Positions 19,891 to 31,285 of a DNA stretch of 64,000 bases are shown here, one piece after another (positions within the stretch are counted from its first letter, which is position 1; each line of letters starts with the position of its first letter). The stretch is taken from NCBI GenBank assembly GCA_016617785.1, contig JADILM010000004.1, positions 620,001 through 684,000 on the forward strand. The letters run 5' to 3'. A model generated the notes under the pieces. That model saw only the letters and a list, made by a program, of their open reading frames with translations. It made no database searches and was not told the DNA's origin. Made by a program: the position numbers and the translations under genes. The DNA is from Sporobolomyces roseus (Eukaryota; Basidiomycota; Microbotryomycetes; Sporidiobolales; Sporidiobolaceae).

Positions 19891-22800
19891 CTACATGTCG
19901 TTGGCGTGAGAATAAAGGAGTGGAGCGTGTTGCGAATGCGAGTGCTGGTGCTGATGTTGTTGAGTGTTGTAAAGCGGTCGGTGAACGTAACCAGGTGGGA
20001 AATCTTCGGCAGTGATCATCTTCGCATATACCAGCCAGCCTCGTAGTACTATGAAGATAGATGAAGGTGAGCTTGACAGGACCAAAGGAGGAAGAGTGAG
20101 TGACGCTCACATTCGGGAGGAAGGTAGCTTTCGCGAAGAGGCGCATAATGCTCTCGGTTAGCTTCAGGTTGTTTAGCGAGGACTATATAACCAATCAAAG
20201 AGTCAGTCTAGTATTCAGACGGAGAGAAGGGAAAGGAAGGAGAACTTGCAATCGTCGAGAGGAATGAAACCTCGTCTCGTTTCGACTCGACTCATGATTC
20301 GACTGTCTCGTTTCGTCATATCTGCAGTAGGAAGAGACTTGACCAATCAGCTGAGACTATAGAGGTCGTACAGTGACATCGACTCACGCATAGTCCAAGT
20401 CTGAGTGAGTGGAGGGTAGAGAGGCATGTTTCGGAGAGCGTGATCGGCGTTGTTGGCGGCTAGATCATCGTGCGCTCGAGCGATGAGGGTTTGGAGAAGA
20501 CGAGAAGTTGCATCGTAGGCTTCTCCCGCACCGGTTGGAACGGTAAGGGCTACATGGAGAACTCCGTATTCGAGCTATTTTCACGAAATGCGATCTCGTC
20601 AGTCTCGAATCTCGCGACGCTTGAGCCGATTTGGCCGAGATTGATAGACTCACATCATGTTCAGCGATGATGAAACCGCTCAGAGTCTTTCCTTCGCGGA
20701 AAAGTACAGGTGCTTTGTTCTTGTTCTGATCGGGAGCTTCGGGAGAATTCGATTCTTGACTCTTGCTCTTTGTACCACGTCGTGAAGGAGTACCGTCTGC
20801 GTTGACAGCTGGGTTCTTCGCTCTCGACTTTTTCTTGCGAGTTGAAGGAGTCGACCAACGAAGCGCAACGTAGCTGCGAAATCGAGTAAACATGAAAGAA
20901 TGAGCTCGTTGCCTCGAAACGAATGGGATAGACATTGACGTACCGCTTAGTCGATGCAGGAGAAGTTCGTTCGATGTCGTCTCGGATGAGTGGATCGTAC
21001 GTTCTGGGATGAAAAAAAGAAAACGAGTTTCGTAAGTCTCTTTGCGAATTGACCCTTGGTCAGACAGAAAATGAAAAAGAAGGGTTTCACAACTCACGTC
21101 CAACAATCAATACAGATTTTCTCCACTTCCTCGAAACTACGAGCGATCGCCGAAGTGCTCTCAATCATGTCTGGTACTGCGAGAGTTCCAAGGATCGAAC
21201 TGGCGTGAAGTTCGGCGCAGATACTTGAGACTTTCTCTCGCTCAGCGTCACTCAATTGTGAGATGGGCCAAACGTCACTGTGGATCAGAATTTACGGGTG
21301 AGCGAGCTCAGGGTGAGGACGAGAGCGCAGAAAGAGAGAACTCACTAGTCCATCTCGTTGACGAGTCCAAGTCGAGTATGAAGGAGTTGACAAGTTCGAC
21401 GGCCTACAGGGAACATTTCCTTGCAACGCCATCGTCCGACACTGTAGATACACACAAGCTTCATCAGTTTCGAGAGCCTTCGAAGAAAAGAAAGAGAGGA
21501 GTCGACGAACCCTTTTGTTCCTCCTCCTCCGCCGCTGTCAGTCGCAAGGGAGGTTACATCGTCAGTGACGGGTGATCGAGAGTCGAGTAGAGCAGCAGAG
21601 TTCTCACCAATCGGAACAACGGAGATACCGAGTATCGCAGAAAGCGCAGAGAACTTCGATCGATGAATTGACTGCTTCTCCATTCGCAGTAGACAAGTTA
21701 CCGCTTGCAATCTCTCGTCGGCAGACATCGCCTGAATAGAACGAAAGATCATGAGAATCCGTTGTAGAGGGGAGAAAGAAGGAATTTTGCTTACACCCCA
21801 AAGTTCCCTCTGTAACATCCATCACGCTCGCTCTTCGCTTTTTGCTGCTTGTAAACGCTTGTATAGGAGTGAAGCCGGTTCGAGATTTGCCTGGAGGGGC
21901 TGGTGTAGGACGAATGTCGCTTTGATTGAGGTCTACTCCTTGGAAACGATCGACTGCTCCACTCAAAGTATCTTCGTAAACCGCCTCATCGTTGTACCCA
22001 GTAAAGGCCAACTCTCGCTCTTTACCACCTATTGAAGTCGGAGGCACAGGAACGCAGTTTGAGCAGACAAATCGACCGACGTAATTCGATGGATTGTCTC
22101 CTCCTGCGAGGTCGACCGCTCCTCCTCTCAAGCTCAATTTGCCGATACCTCCTCCACATTGAGCACAGTTAAATTCAAGCTCGACCGCTCTTCTCGTACT
22201 CGCTTGCATGACTGTCCTTCGAGCTGTTTTGTCGACGACAGAGAGTCGACCGGTGATGTCGAGAACGCCGAGCTGTTGTCTGTGAGCTGCAGCTTTCAAG
22301 ACTGCAGGGCATGGTTTCGAAGGATCCGGAGAAGGAATGTAGGGAGAGGAAGGATTCGGAGGATGTGACGAAGCTTGGGATGAACGACGACGAGACAAAG
22401 GTTGAGGCGGCGAACTCCTCGAATGATCGCGAGATTGTTGGGACGTTGGTAGGTACGAGGCGAGAGAAACGGAAGCGGCTGCGAGCTGGGATGAAGTCGA
22501 GGAATTCGGGAGGAAGTGATCGTGTTGTTGATGACTGAGAAGGTGAGGGTGAGGATGGGAATAAGGGTCCTGGGCTGAGTTGACTCCAGTGAAATCACGG
22601 AATGGGAGAGACAGATCTTGAGAAGATGAGACGGGAGGGGGTTGAAACGGATAAGGATGGGCGAAAAGCGAGGACGAGGAGGCAGAGGTAGGATTCGAGG
22701 AAGCAGAAGGAAGGAATGGCTGCGGAAACTGTGGAGGGTACGAGTGAGGTTGTTGTTGAGTGAGGCCTATCGAAGGTGAAGCGAGGCTCGGATTGGGATT

Positions 22801-23397
22801 GGGAGTCGACAGAGGAGAGAGGAAGTCTGAATCGGTTGCGAGCGGGGAATGTGAAAATTGGTGTTCTCCAAACGGTGGTAACGATGGACTCGCCCAAGAC
22901 GCCCTTCTCTGACTCGGTAACAGATTATTACTCCACCCTTGTCCATCACTGCATCCTTCCCCTAACAATCCATTCGAGTTCGTGACCCTGAAAGATTTCC
23001 TTCTATCGTGAGCTGACCATTGACCCCTCGTATCCTGTGAAGCGTTGATCTCTCCACCCGAGTGCATTGCGAGTCCATTTGGTCGACCATCGATCCCATT
23101 GTAAGAGTCATTAGAGTTGTGGGCGAGTAATGGGGGAGGAACGGGCGAGTAATGAGATAGAACCGAACGTGCCGAATCTGCACCTCCAGGAGGCAACAGA
23201 GGGTAACCAGAGTCGTTGTAAGGGTTCATATAAGTATTCGAGTGTTGTGAACTAGTCAAACTGGGCGAGAAAGTCGAGGAAGTTGATGAAGAGTGAATGA
23301 CTGGAGTCGAAGAGGAACTCGCGCTCGACTGAGCGGGTTGATTCGTTGTTGAAGTCGACCATGGAGAGTGCTCAGACTCTTGCGGTCGTGGAAGCAT
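19891..23397 (-). CDS. Cysteine-rich putative zinc-binding protein, 931 aa
   Basis: Eleven exons: 23397-21795, 21731-21608, 21534-21511, 21441-21346, 21277-21098, 21003-20944, 20873-20654, 20574-20388, 20321-20250, 20182-20111, 20048-19891. The N-terminal 370 residues are Ser/Pro/His/Gln-rich. Then come three Cys pairs: CAQC..CSNC, CDVC..CAFC and RCSDC, followed by GRWRCKEMFPVGRRTCQLLHTRLG, which looks like a zinc-organised module. A central globular region (YVALRW, GKTLSGFIIAEHDLEYGVLHVALTVPTGAGEAYDATSRLL) follows a basic KKKSRAK segment; the end is His/Gln-rich. Exon 3 is only 24 nt and the intron after 20250 uses a GC donor. I do not recognise the family. A nuclear or regulatory role is a guess from the basic segment and the Cys clusters. 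Confidence 0.7.
20183..20249 (-). other. GC-AG intron in the cysteine-rich gene
   Basis: The exon ends GAC GAT T and continues with GCAAGT; the acceptor is GGTTATATAG. The frame passes as PLDDF|LAKQPEANREHYAP. No GT donor nearby keeps the frame. Confidence 0.7.
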
Positions 23398-25451
23398 TCC
23401 TTTCTCGTCGTCAATGATCGGCAAGTTTGTCGAGGAAGAGGGGAAAAAAACCCCTTCGCTTTCTCAACTCCTCGAAGTTTCCTCGACGGTTTTCGTTCGC
23501 TTTCCGTGAAAATGGCACCCCCCTCTTCAAACCCGAGCTAAAGTACCGCTTCGTCGATCCCGCAGACCGGCACTAAACTAAAGAGTGATCAGCGAAAAAA
23601 TTGTGGCCCTGAGTCAGCTTTTGTACTTCGAATCTCAGGGACGTTTCGCAGTCGTTCTCTACCAAGTTCTCTCTCTAGTCTTCATACCGTCGGAACTGAC
23701 ACCTGAAGGCAAGGTTCAGCCTCAGCCTCGGCAAAGAAGGGGGACAAGGAGCGAGAAGCGAGGCGAGAGAGAGGGAAGGCTAACTCTCAGAATGGAAGTT
23801 CTTCTTCTCCTTTAGAGACAACCTTGTAATATACGCAAGCCCTGCAGGTTACGTCCTGACCTCCTTCAGACTTCAGTTCAACGTTGAATAGAGTCGAGTG
23901 CTCATCGGAAATAGCAAGGAACAGGCAAGTCACAAGAGAGTCAATTCATCTTGACAAGATCGATGAGGTAGACGTTTATATTATCGATCATTCACGAAGT
24001 AAGGGACGGTGGAGACGAGGGAAAGAGTCAAGCCAAAAGAAAAAAACGGCGGAGGCGACGAGGTGCAAAAAAGCTTTCCGACGAAAGTCGTGACCCACTC
24101 TTTTCAACCACGCCAACGGTATAGACCTCGTCGACTGGAGGCAGCCGCAACGACGAGTACGATAGCAGATCGAGTCCGCGCTCAGAGGATCGTCGTTCTT
24201 TCAACGGTTGTGGAAGTCTCAAAGGAAATGAAATGAAACCAGCTGTTTGACAAGTTAACGAAGGGGTTCGTCTGCTAGCGGATGGAAGCCCGGCCTGAAC
24301 CGTCTAGAAGCGTTCGTGGGACTCGACTTCCCCCTGAATACGCCGGCCTACCATTGACGGTGGAAAAGCTGCCCACGATCGATTTGAAGGAACGAAGTCC
24401 TCCCTCCTTTGACCGAACTCTTTTCTACCTTGCTGCAGGAATATCGTTGTCTCTCGCTGATGATCGCCCTCCTTTCAACCCCCACTGGAGAGATGAAACC
24501 AAGCGAGGAGGAGCTACAATCTTCTTCGAGTTTTGACCCTCTCGGACAGGGTACTGTGGCCAGTTGAGGCAGACGTACACTGCAACTCGTGATCAAAGTG
24601 TAGAGGGATCTACAAGAAAGACGAGCAGGAAAGTGCCTGCATCGATCGTTTCATCTTGCAAAGGCGCAATGCGAGTCGTCCATTTTCTAGTGATCTTCGC
24701 TGACAGCGAACTCGAGTTTCGATTCCTTTGCGAGTCCTGAGTCTGCATCAGCTGAGCTGAGAGAGAGAGCCGTTGTCGAGCGTCACGAAGGAAAAGCCTT
24801 GAGAAGGTCTTGCGAGAGCGAGAGAAGCTTTCCCTTTCTTTCTTCCCTTTCCTTTCCTTTCTTTCCCTAGGACCCCGCTCAGAGTTTCCGTTTTCGTGCT
24901 GCTGAGTACCGCACTTTGCTCACACCCTTCGATTGACGAGTACAGAGTCGAGCTCTCAGGAGATGTCCTCGCAATGTCAACTTTCACACCTTGCATGCTC
25001 TATACCCGATCAGAGAAGTCGCTTCTAATCCTCTACGTCGACGAGCGTGAGCTGGGACTTGACTGAGAAATGGGACGAATTTGACAAAGAATCGTTGCGA
25101 AGTCTCCAACTTGCGAGAATTCCACTTGTTTTCTCTCTCTTCTCTTTCCTCCTTTTCTCTCATCCTCGCTCTCTCCAAAACTAGCCACATCAGTGCGTAT
25201 CACTCTCACCAAATACTCTGTAGCTACTACCTCGCTCTAGATAGTCATTGGAGTTGTGCTGACCTCTTCTTGATCTCTACTTTGATTCTTTCTTCCACCA
25301 GTCAGTTTCCCCTCTAAATCTTTACTAGCAGAAAGGATACAGATCTGGTGATCAAGTGCTTGCCTGGCGAGCTCACCTCAGACCTAATCTACCTTCTACT
25401 GCTCAAGAAAGATCAAAGAAGAACTTTCCGAATCTTCCTCGCGACATCAAG
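23398..25451. promoter_or_regulatory. 2-kb divergent upstream region of the C2H2 factor
   Basis: This is the largest gene-free stretch in the window. It separates the cysteine-rich gene (minus) from the C2H2 transcription factor (plus). It contains a strong C/T tract at about 24830-24868 (CCCTTTCTTTCTTCCC...), further CT-rich blocks at 25130-25170, and short possible 5' UTR introns with CAG/TAG acceptors near 25300-25330. Small open frames (23585-23815, 24282-24536 plus; 24348-24596 minus) show no recognisable protein content. A long regulated leader for the factor is plausible. Confidence 0.45.
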
Positions 25452-27311
25452 ATGAGCTCACTAGGAGGTCTGGAAACCATCAGAGACTACCCTCAAGGTG
25501 ATAGCGAATGGGTGGAGACTTTAGAAAGAGGGAGAACGATCAAGAAACGAAGGGCTTCAGTACCAGCGTCGACGCTTCCTCCCCTCACTCTCTTCTCTCC
25601 CACTCCTATCGAGCCTACTCTACCCAACCTCGACCTCCCTTTCCCTTATATACTCCCATCGAGTGGTATGAATGCTCCTCCTTTCGCCAGTCCAACCGAT
25701 CCTGCACTCTTCCGCCTTTCGACTACTCCTGCGAAACCACAATTCGATGCAACTTCTTTCGCTCCTCTGCCTGATTTCCCGTCAACCCTCAATCCTCTCG
25801 AATCCTTTCCGCACCCATCCTCGTTCCCTGCTCAATCGACGCTCGAATCGTTGGCAGCGCTTTGCGGCAACCTCTACGAAAATGGCTCACAGCCTTCTCC
25901 GATCAAAGCGACATTCCCTGATCAAGTACACGCTTCATTATCTCCGCAAACGACGAACAAAGTACCAATGAAGGGCGCGTCAAGATCGAAAAGTCGTCAA
26001 CGAAAGAATCAAGTTTCGACGGTGCCTTTGAATGATCCTGTTCGACCTGTCGCTATCGCTGTTCCACCTCGAGAGGCTCTTCGTCGTCATCACTGCGTTC
26101 ATATCGGTTGTAACAAGTCTTGTAAGTTTCGACAAATCTTCTCGCTCGACTTCTTTGTTGAAGCTTTACTGACTTTTCTCACAACATTCCAGTCGTTCGT
26201 CCTTCAGCTCTCGTGATTCATGTTCGATCTCACAGCGGAGATAGACGTAAGTCGTATTCTTTCTCACTTTTGTTTCGATTTCGCTGACTCTCTCCGTTTC
26301 GCACTTCTAGCCTACGCTTGCCCTTGCTGCTATCGAGGTTTCGGCGCTGCTTGCAACTTGACTCGTCACATGAAGGTGAGTCTCGTAGGCTCTCGTACTC
26401 TCTGTCTACCGTACTGAGCAGTTTCTTCACGATCGTAGCAAATTCATCCCGAAATCGATGTAACAAACGTCGCAGCTACCGAGATTCCCGACATCGACGT
26501 CGTCGCTCTCACACCTTCTCCTTCTCCACCACTCGTCAATCCTGCGCTCTCAACAGCTCCAAACGGTAGGAAACGAAGGAAGAGCAAGAAAAAGAAGAAA
26601 GTCAAGTACCGCATCGTCGAGGGAAACGATGTCACTGCTCGAGATGAAGTCGCATACAAGCTAGATCCAGGATTGCCTGTCGTCAAGGAGGTCGAGGGAG
26701 AACAAGTCGCAGCCGTATTGGAGAAATGGACTGAAACGAGGTCAGCGATTCACTCGGACGAAGGAATGAACGATATCACTCCTCTACCTCAATTCGTTCC
26801 CCAACTCTACGCTCATACATCTCTACCTCTCTCACCTCTCTCACCGGTTCCCGAATATGTTCCCCTCAAATTCGACCAACCTCCTCCTCCCTCAAGCGGT
26901 TTCTATCATTCCCCTCCACTACCTCAAATCTACCCTCTCCCGAGCTACCCCCTTCCACACTTCGACCCTTCTTCCTTCTCATCATATCAACCTCCTCCCA
27001 TCTACTATCCTTTCCCCTCTCAACCCCCTCCTCCCCCAATTCACAATTTCCAATTACCTTTCCCACCTCGTTACCCTGCTCCTCTCCCTCTCCCTTTCCC
27101 TCCGACTCCGCCTCCTACTGCGTCCATCAACCCTCAAACTCCATTCGACTTGAGTCAGGTTTTGACGTTGCCGCCTTTCGAACCGCTTTATGGGGTTAGT
27201 CAGAGGAGTCCGATTTCACAAGAGAGGGGAGGAGGGGAGGAGGGGAGGAGGGTGAGGGCGAGGGAGGAGGAGTGGGAGGAATCAGAGTCGAAGGAATCTA
27301 AGATCGAGTGA
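25452..27311 (+). CDS. C2H2 zinc-finger transcription factor, two fingers, 553 aa
   Basis: Exons 25452-26121, 26193-26246, 26311-26375 and 26439-27311. Two adjacent classical fingers lie at about residues 217-265: C-x4-C-x12-H-x3-H (CVHIGC...VIHVRSH), a SGDRPY linker, then C-x2-C-x12-H-x4-H (CPCC...TRHMKQIH). A basic KKKKKVKYR stretch follows. The remaining C-terminus is extremely Pro/Tyr/Phe-rich (about residues 400-530), typical of a fungal activation or low-complexity domain, and ends in a Glu/Arg-rich tail. It should bind DNA in the nucleus; the target genes cannot be inferred. Introns interrupt both fingers. The start is the first in-frame ATG; the open frame upstream to 25356 has none. 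Confidence 0.85.
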
Positions 27312-28342
27312 GGAATGGAGAAGGAAGAAAGAAACTGGAGTCAGCTTGTTTCGTTTATCGGATTCACCTATCGCATCGCATCGCATCGCATCGCCGCAGA
27401 ACGCCTATCATACCCTGTACATACTCCCTCCTCCCCCTCTTCCACCCCGAAAATGTCGTATCAGCCCAGGACTGTTTTCGTTCGTTCTCTTTTTATCTGT
27501 ACCCATACTTTACGTTCCCCCTCCTTGTTCAAACCCTGTAAAGCCTATCCTCCTCCTTGTTTATACTCCCTACCCTTCCGCTTCTGATTGTTGATCGCTT
27601 GCTTGTTCTCCCCGCCTTCGTTCTGTTCTCGTTCCCATACTTTTTCCTCCCTCACTTCGTTTGCTTCCCCCTTCCTGCTGTCTGTCCGTTTGTACAGTAT
27701 GTAACGCTTGTTCCCACGTCTGTCTCTTCTTGTTATCATCCGTTCGCAAGAGTGATCGGGCCTGCGTTAGAGGGAGAGGTAGAGGAAAGTGAGCGACGAA
27801 TCTGTGGAGCTGTCGAAAACGATGTAAGTGAACGAAATGCTCAGTGGAAGAGAGGGAAGGAAACGGGCTAGCCAAGATAAGCGGGTCTGTAGAAGCGGTC
27901 ATCTCGAGCAACTCAAGCTAGAGAATGGGAATGTAGCAAGCGACGAAGCGAGACGAAGCGTTAAATTACCCTTCTCGACCAAAGCTGAGCGCTTCCCTTC
28001 CCTATCGAGCCTTCACAGCACACGAGAGCGACTACAACTTCCTCCCGGTCCGATTCCGTCTTCCGAGCATAGTGAATGTAACGCATCATCAAGTCGGTCG
28101 CAGACGAAATGGTGAACGACTGGAGGAGTAGGGGGTTTCTTGCAAATGCTGTTGACGGGAGGCGCAAGGGTGTATCATACTGAACCATCTTGGTGGCGAA
28201 ATCAGGGTATCTTTTGCCGGAGTTCGAATCTACCTACTACCTCGTCGAATCAACTCAGTTGAGTTTACAATTCCTAATCCCTCGTTCTTCGAAGATTCCA
28301 ATCGAAAACTCACCTTTCTCCATCTCCCTCTTTCTCCCCACC
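27312..28342. other. Convergent 3' region with a short ATCGC repeat
   Basis: These 1031 bp between the stops of the C2H2 gene and the AN1 gene contain five copies of a pentamer (ATCGC) at about 27370-27395 and long C/T-rich tracts. They would hold two 3' UTRs. A GTTCGAATC-like element at about 28220 resembles a tRNA B box, but no cloverleaf could be built around it. No coding gene is supported. Confidence 0.4.
27370..27395. repeat. (ATCGC)5 microsatellite-like repeat
   Basis: Five consecutive 5-bp units in the 3' flank of the C2H2 gene. It is too short to be more than a simple-sequence tract. Confidence 0.8.
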
Positions 28343-29586
28343 TCAAGCAATCACACACCCATCTTTCTTCCCCCCACTCCCCCCTCCTCCCTCGAGATGT
28401 TCTTTAGCTCTAAGTTCAGCCCACCTCACTTTCTCACTCTCACTCAAAATCCCTTTCTGATACCTAACCTCCAACGCTTTCCTCGCACTCGATTCCTCTT
28501 CTTTAGCTCTTTTACTATCCTTCCTAGTACTCGTTGATTTCTGAGCTGGAGGAGTGGGTTTAGAGGAAGTGGGTTTGTAAGAGACGATTTCGATTGAAGA
28601 ATCTGATGAGTTGCCGGTGTTGTTCGTCGAGGTGGAGGGTTTCTGTGCTGAGGTGGAAGAGTAAGGAATGGGTTTCGTGGAAGAGGTAGTGGAGGAGGAA
28701 GAGGTGGAGGAAGAGAGTGCTTGTTGTGCTCTTCTGAGAGCTGCTAATCCAGCTTGTCCAACTGGTTGACTCGCACCACTCTTGATCCCGTTCCCACCGC
28801 TCTTCTTGGTCGAATGACTGCTCGTCGCCGACTTTTCTTTTGATAATCCAAACATGCCAATTCCTCCAAACCCTTTCCTATTCCCTTTCTTCTCCTCCTC
28901 CTTCTCTCTCCTTCTCTTCTCTTGTCTCTCCTCACACCCATGATCACTCGAATATCTATGACTCATACAGTAATTTCCCAAACACTGGTTACACTCCATT
29001 TTCACGACCAATTTAGTTTTGCATTTCGAAACTTGACATTCATTCGTCGGTTTCTTCTTGGTCGTCGCTAAATGAGGGTGGAGGGTTGGGCAGGAAAGGG
29101 AGAGGTGAGAATCCATTGGGATATTTGGATCTGTCGTGGGAGTAGGGAGGGGAATGGGGAGTGAACAGAGAGGACATGAGGGAACTCGATTCTGTTGGAA
29201 TTCCAAAGAGTGAGGGATTTAGTTAGGGGAGAAGGGAGAGGGGGGAAGAGGAACGTACGTCGTAGAGTGTTGGATCGTAGGATTTACAAGGGTGACCTGT
29301 TGGAGGTCGCCAATGTATCGAACAGAAGGGGAGGGAACAACAGGGACATTTGAAGGGGAGGACTGTAAGAGACGATCAGCCCATTAGCTAGCCTGTAACG
29401 GTAAGAATGCATCGAAGGTAGCTTACAGTCTAATTGCTAGGGAGAGAGGGGAAGAGAGAGGGGATTGCGTAAGCGGACAAGTTGTTGAAGGAGAGAGAAA
29501 GGGAGGAGATTGCGTACTCTACAGAATTCTTCCGAGCAGTGCCTACCGATCTCGAGGAATGCTTGATCTGCTCCAGTGGCTGTCAT
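28343..29586 (-). CDS. AN1-type zinc-finger protein (ZFAND2-like) with CAAX box, 343 aa
   Basis: Exons 29586-29518, 29436-29427, 29362-29259 and 29191-28343. The first AN1 finger spans residues about 15-60 (GRHCSEEFCRQLDFLPFKCPCC...FCSIHW...GHPC), the second about 105-145 (CQVSKCKTKLVVKMECNQC...YCMSHRYSSDHGC). Two N-terminal AN1 fingers are the ZFAND2/AIRAP arrangement; these proteins associate with the proteasome and Cdc48/p97 in protein quality control. The middle is Ser/Thr/Lys-rich and low complexity, and the C-terminus ends CVIA, a CAAX prenylation motif, as in the membrane-linked ZFAND2B branch. The second exon is 10 nt long and is required to build CRQLDFLPFKC. The gene is divergent from translin. 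Confidence 0.9.
29427..29436 (-). other. 10-nt micro-exon in the AN1 gene
   Basis: The ten bases CAATTAGACT lie between a TCTCCCTAG acceptor and a GTAAGC donor. Joined to the flanking exons they encode QLD and the first base of F in the family-conserved CRQLDFLPFKC. Skipping it breaks the frame. Confidence 0.85.
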
Positions 29587-29855
29587 ACTTGATCAGGGTG
29601 TTACACGAGGGAGGGAGAGGGAGGAAGATGTAGAGTCAGGGGGAACGAGGGGGGAAGAAATGCGAGGATGAAACGGTGTTGGGCCTTGACTAGATTGAGT
29701 AGCTGTATGTGAGATCGTGTGTAGGTTGATCAGAAGCAAGGATAAGTGAGGAGGGAGAGAGTCGCCTCCCTCATCAACTTTCCTTCTTCTTCTCTTTCCT
29801 CCCCACTCACTCGAATCACTTTAAACCCTCCCCTACTCCATCCAGACCACCCAGT
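29587..29855. promoter_or_regulatory. Bidirectional promoter, AN1 gene / translin
   Basis: These 269 bp between divergent start codons carry CT-rich tracts just upstream of the translin ATG (TTCTTCTTCTCTTTCCTCCCC at about 29783). No TATA box is obvious. Confidence 0.45.
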
Positions 29856-30937
29856 ATGAGTCAATCGACAGTAGATTTCAGTTACCTCCAATCGACTTTA
29901 ACTCTCGACCAAGAAATCCGAGAACAAATCAGAGAATCGACCAAACTAATCGATACTCACCAACGACCTTTGATCGCTCTGTTATCCCGAGTACACTCGA
30001 CTCCCGCTTCAAATCGTACGCTCCTCTCTCTCTCTCTTTCTAACCCCCTTCTTCCAAACTTGTAACTAATTCCCCTCTCTCTCTCTCTCTCTGTAGTTCC
30101 TAGCTTGTTACAATCCCTAAATCCTCTCTTACCACCCCTCAAAGAATCTTTAAACAATCTAGCAGCTCTCATTCCACAAGAACAATTCTATAGATATTCA
30201 GATTCATTCTCGAGATCAATTCAACAATCAAGTTTCATCATTATCCTATCAGCATTCTTGACGAGTGGGGATGTACCTACTAAAGAAGAAGTTGAGAGTG
30301 AATTAGGGGGAAGTGAATGGAAAGGGAGAATGTGGTTGAGTACCGAAGATTATTTACATAGTTTGATCTCATTGGTGAATGAACTCGTACGCATTGCTCT
30401 CACTTTCTCTCATACAAAGTCTCGATGGATGTATTCTCTGATGCTTTGTGAGATTGTCTCGTGGCGTGACAGTCGAGATTGGCGATTAATAGAGTAACGA
30501 TGGGGGATTATTCAGCTCCCGTTCAATATTCTCAGTTTAGTCCTGCAATTTTCCTCTCTCATCTCCCTTTCTCGCTCATCGACTGACAAGGGGAGCGTCG
30601 GCGAGTAGATTCGCGAAAGAATTGTCGAACGCTTTCGGATTATTGAATTTGAAGAACGATTCGTTGAGGAAAAGGTTCGATAGTATCAAATACGACGTCA
30701 AGAAGCTCGAAGAAGGTGAGGCTTTGCCACCCTAACCTTTGTCGAACCGAACTGACCTCTGATTCTTTTCTGGCAGTCGTATACGATCTGAGTCTACGAG
30801 GACTCCTGAACTCGACTACGACGGATTCGAAAGTAGAGTTGGACGGATCAGCGGCTACGACAACGTCGGATCAGAATCTGATGAAAACGGAAGAGACTGC
30901 GGTCGAGAGGGAGAACAAGAGGGCCCGAATGGCTTGA
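29856..30937 (+). CDS. TSN: Translin
   Basis: Exons 29856-30015, 30097-30386, 30473-30539, 30596-30715 and 30777-30937 give 265 aa. The family core is clear: FYRYSDSFSRSIQQSSFIIILSAFLTSG, then EDYLHSLISLVNELSRLAINRVTMGDYSAP, and SRFAKELSNAFGLLNLKNDSLRKRFDSIKYDVKKLEEVVYDLSLRGL. Translin forms ring-shaped octamers, binds single-stranded nucleic acid and, with TRAX, makes the C3PO ribonuclease. No TRAX gene is visible in the window. The C-terminus is longer than in animals, with an acidic, Thr-rich extension and a final KRARMA. The third intron has a weak GTCCTG donor; it was chosen because only it restores the conserved frame. Confidence 0.95.
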
Positions 30938-31285
30938 GAACGGGGAAATCGCGAGAAATTTGGGTAGCGAGGAGGGAAAAGGAGAGTGATTTGTGAGAGG
31001 TGAGAGAACAGGATAGAACGAGAGAGGAAGATAATGAGGAAAGACTGGTCGAAGCGAGCAGAAATAGTAGCAAAAAGAGGTTGTTTCTTGATCAAGGAAT
31101 GAAACCAAAACCTCGACATCCGTCTATCACGTCAAACGCCCGCGAGAGCGAGAGGAGAACAACCGGAGACAGGGGAGAACACTGAACATGTTCAGTCGAA
31201 ATGGTTTGCTTTGGGTATTACGTCGAAAAACGATTCCAGGAGATGGTGCTTCGCAAAACTACGAAACTTTCCTGGTCCTTATTTC
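30938..31285. other. Convergent 3' region, translin / F-box gene
   Basis: These 348 bp between stops are purine-rich on the plus strand (GAGAGGAAGATAATGAGG) and hold no recognisable gene. They would carry both 3' ends. Confidence 0.5.

Noticed and set aside
24282..24536. 84-residue ATG-initiated open frame (plus) in the 2-kb spacer
   Set aside because: No family motif, no splice context, and overlapping open frames on the other strand of similar length; more likely chance in GC-balanced DNA.
28200..28245. tRNA-like B box (GAGTTCGAATCTA)
   Set aside because: No A box at the right distance and no acceptor-stem pairing could be drawn around it.
30061..30096. Long CT repeat considered as a regulatory microsatellite
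   Set aside because: It is the polypyrimidine tract of translin intron 1, directly before the CTGTAG acceptor.
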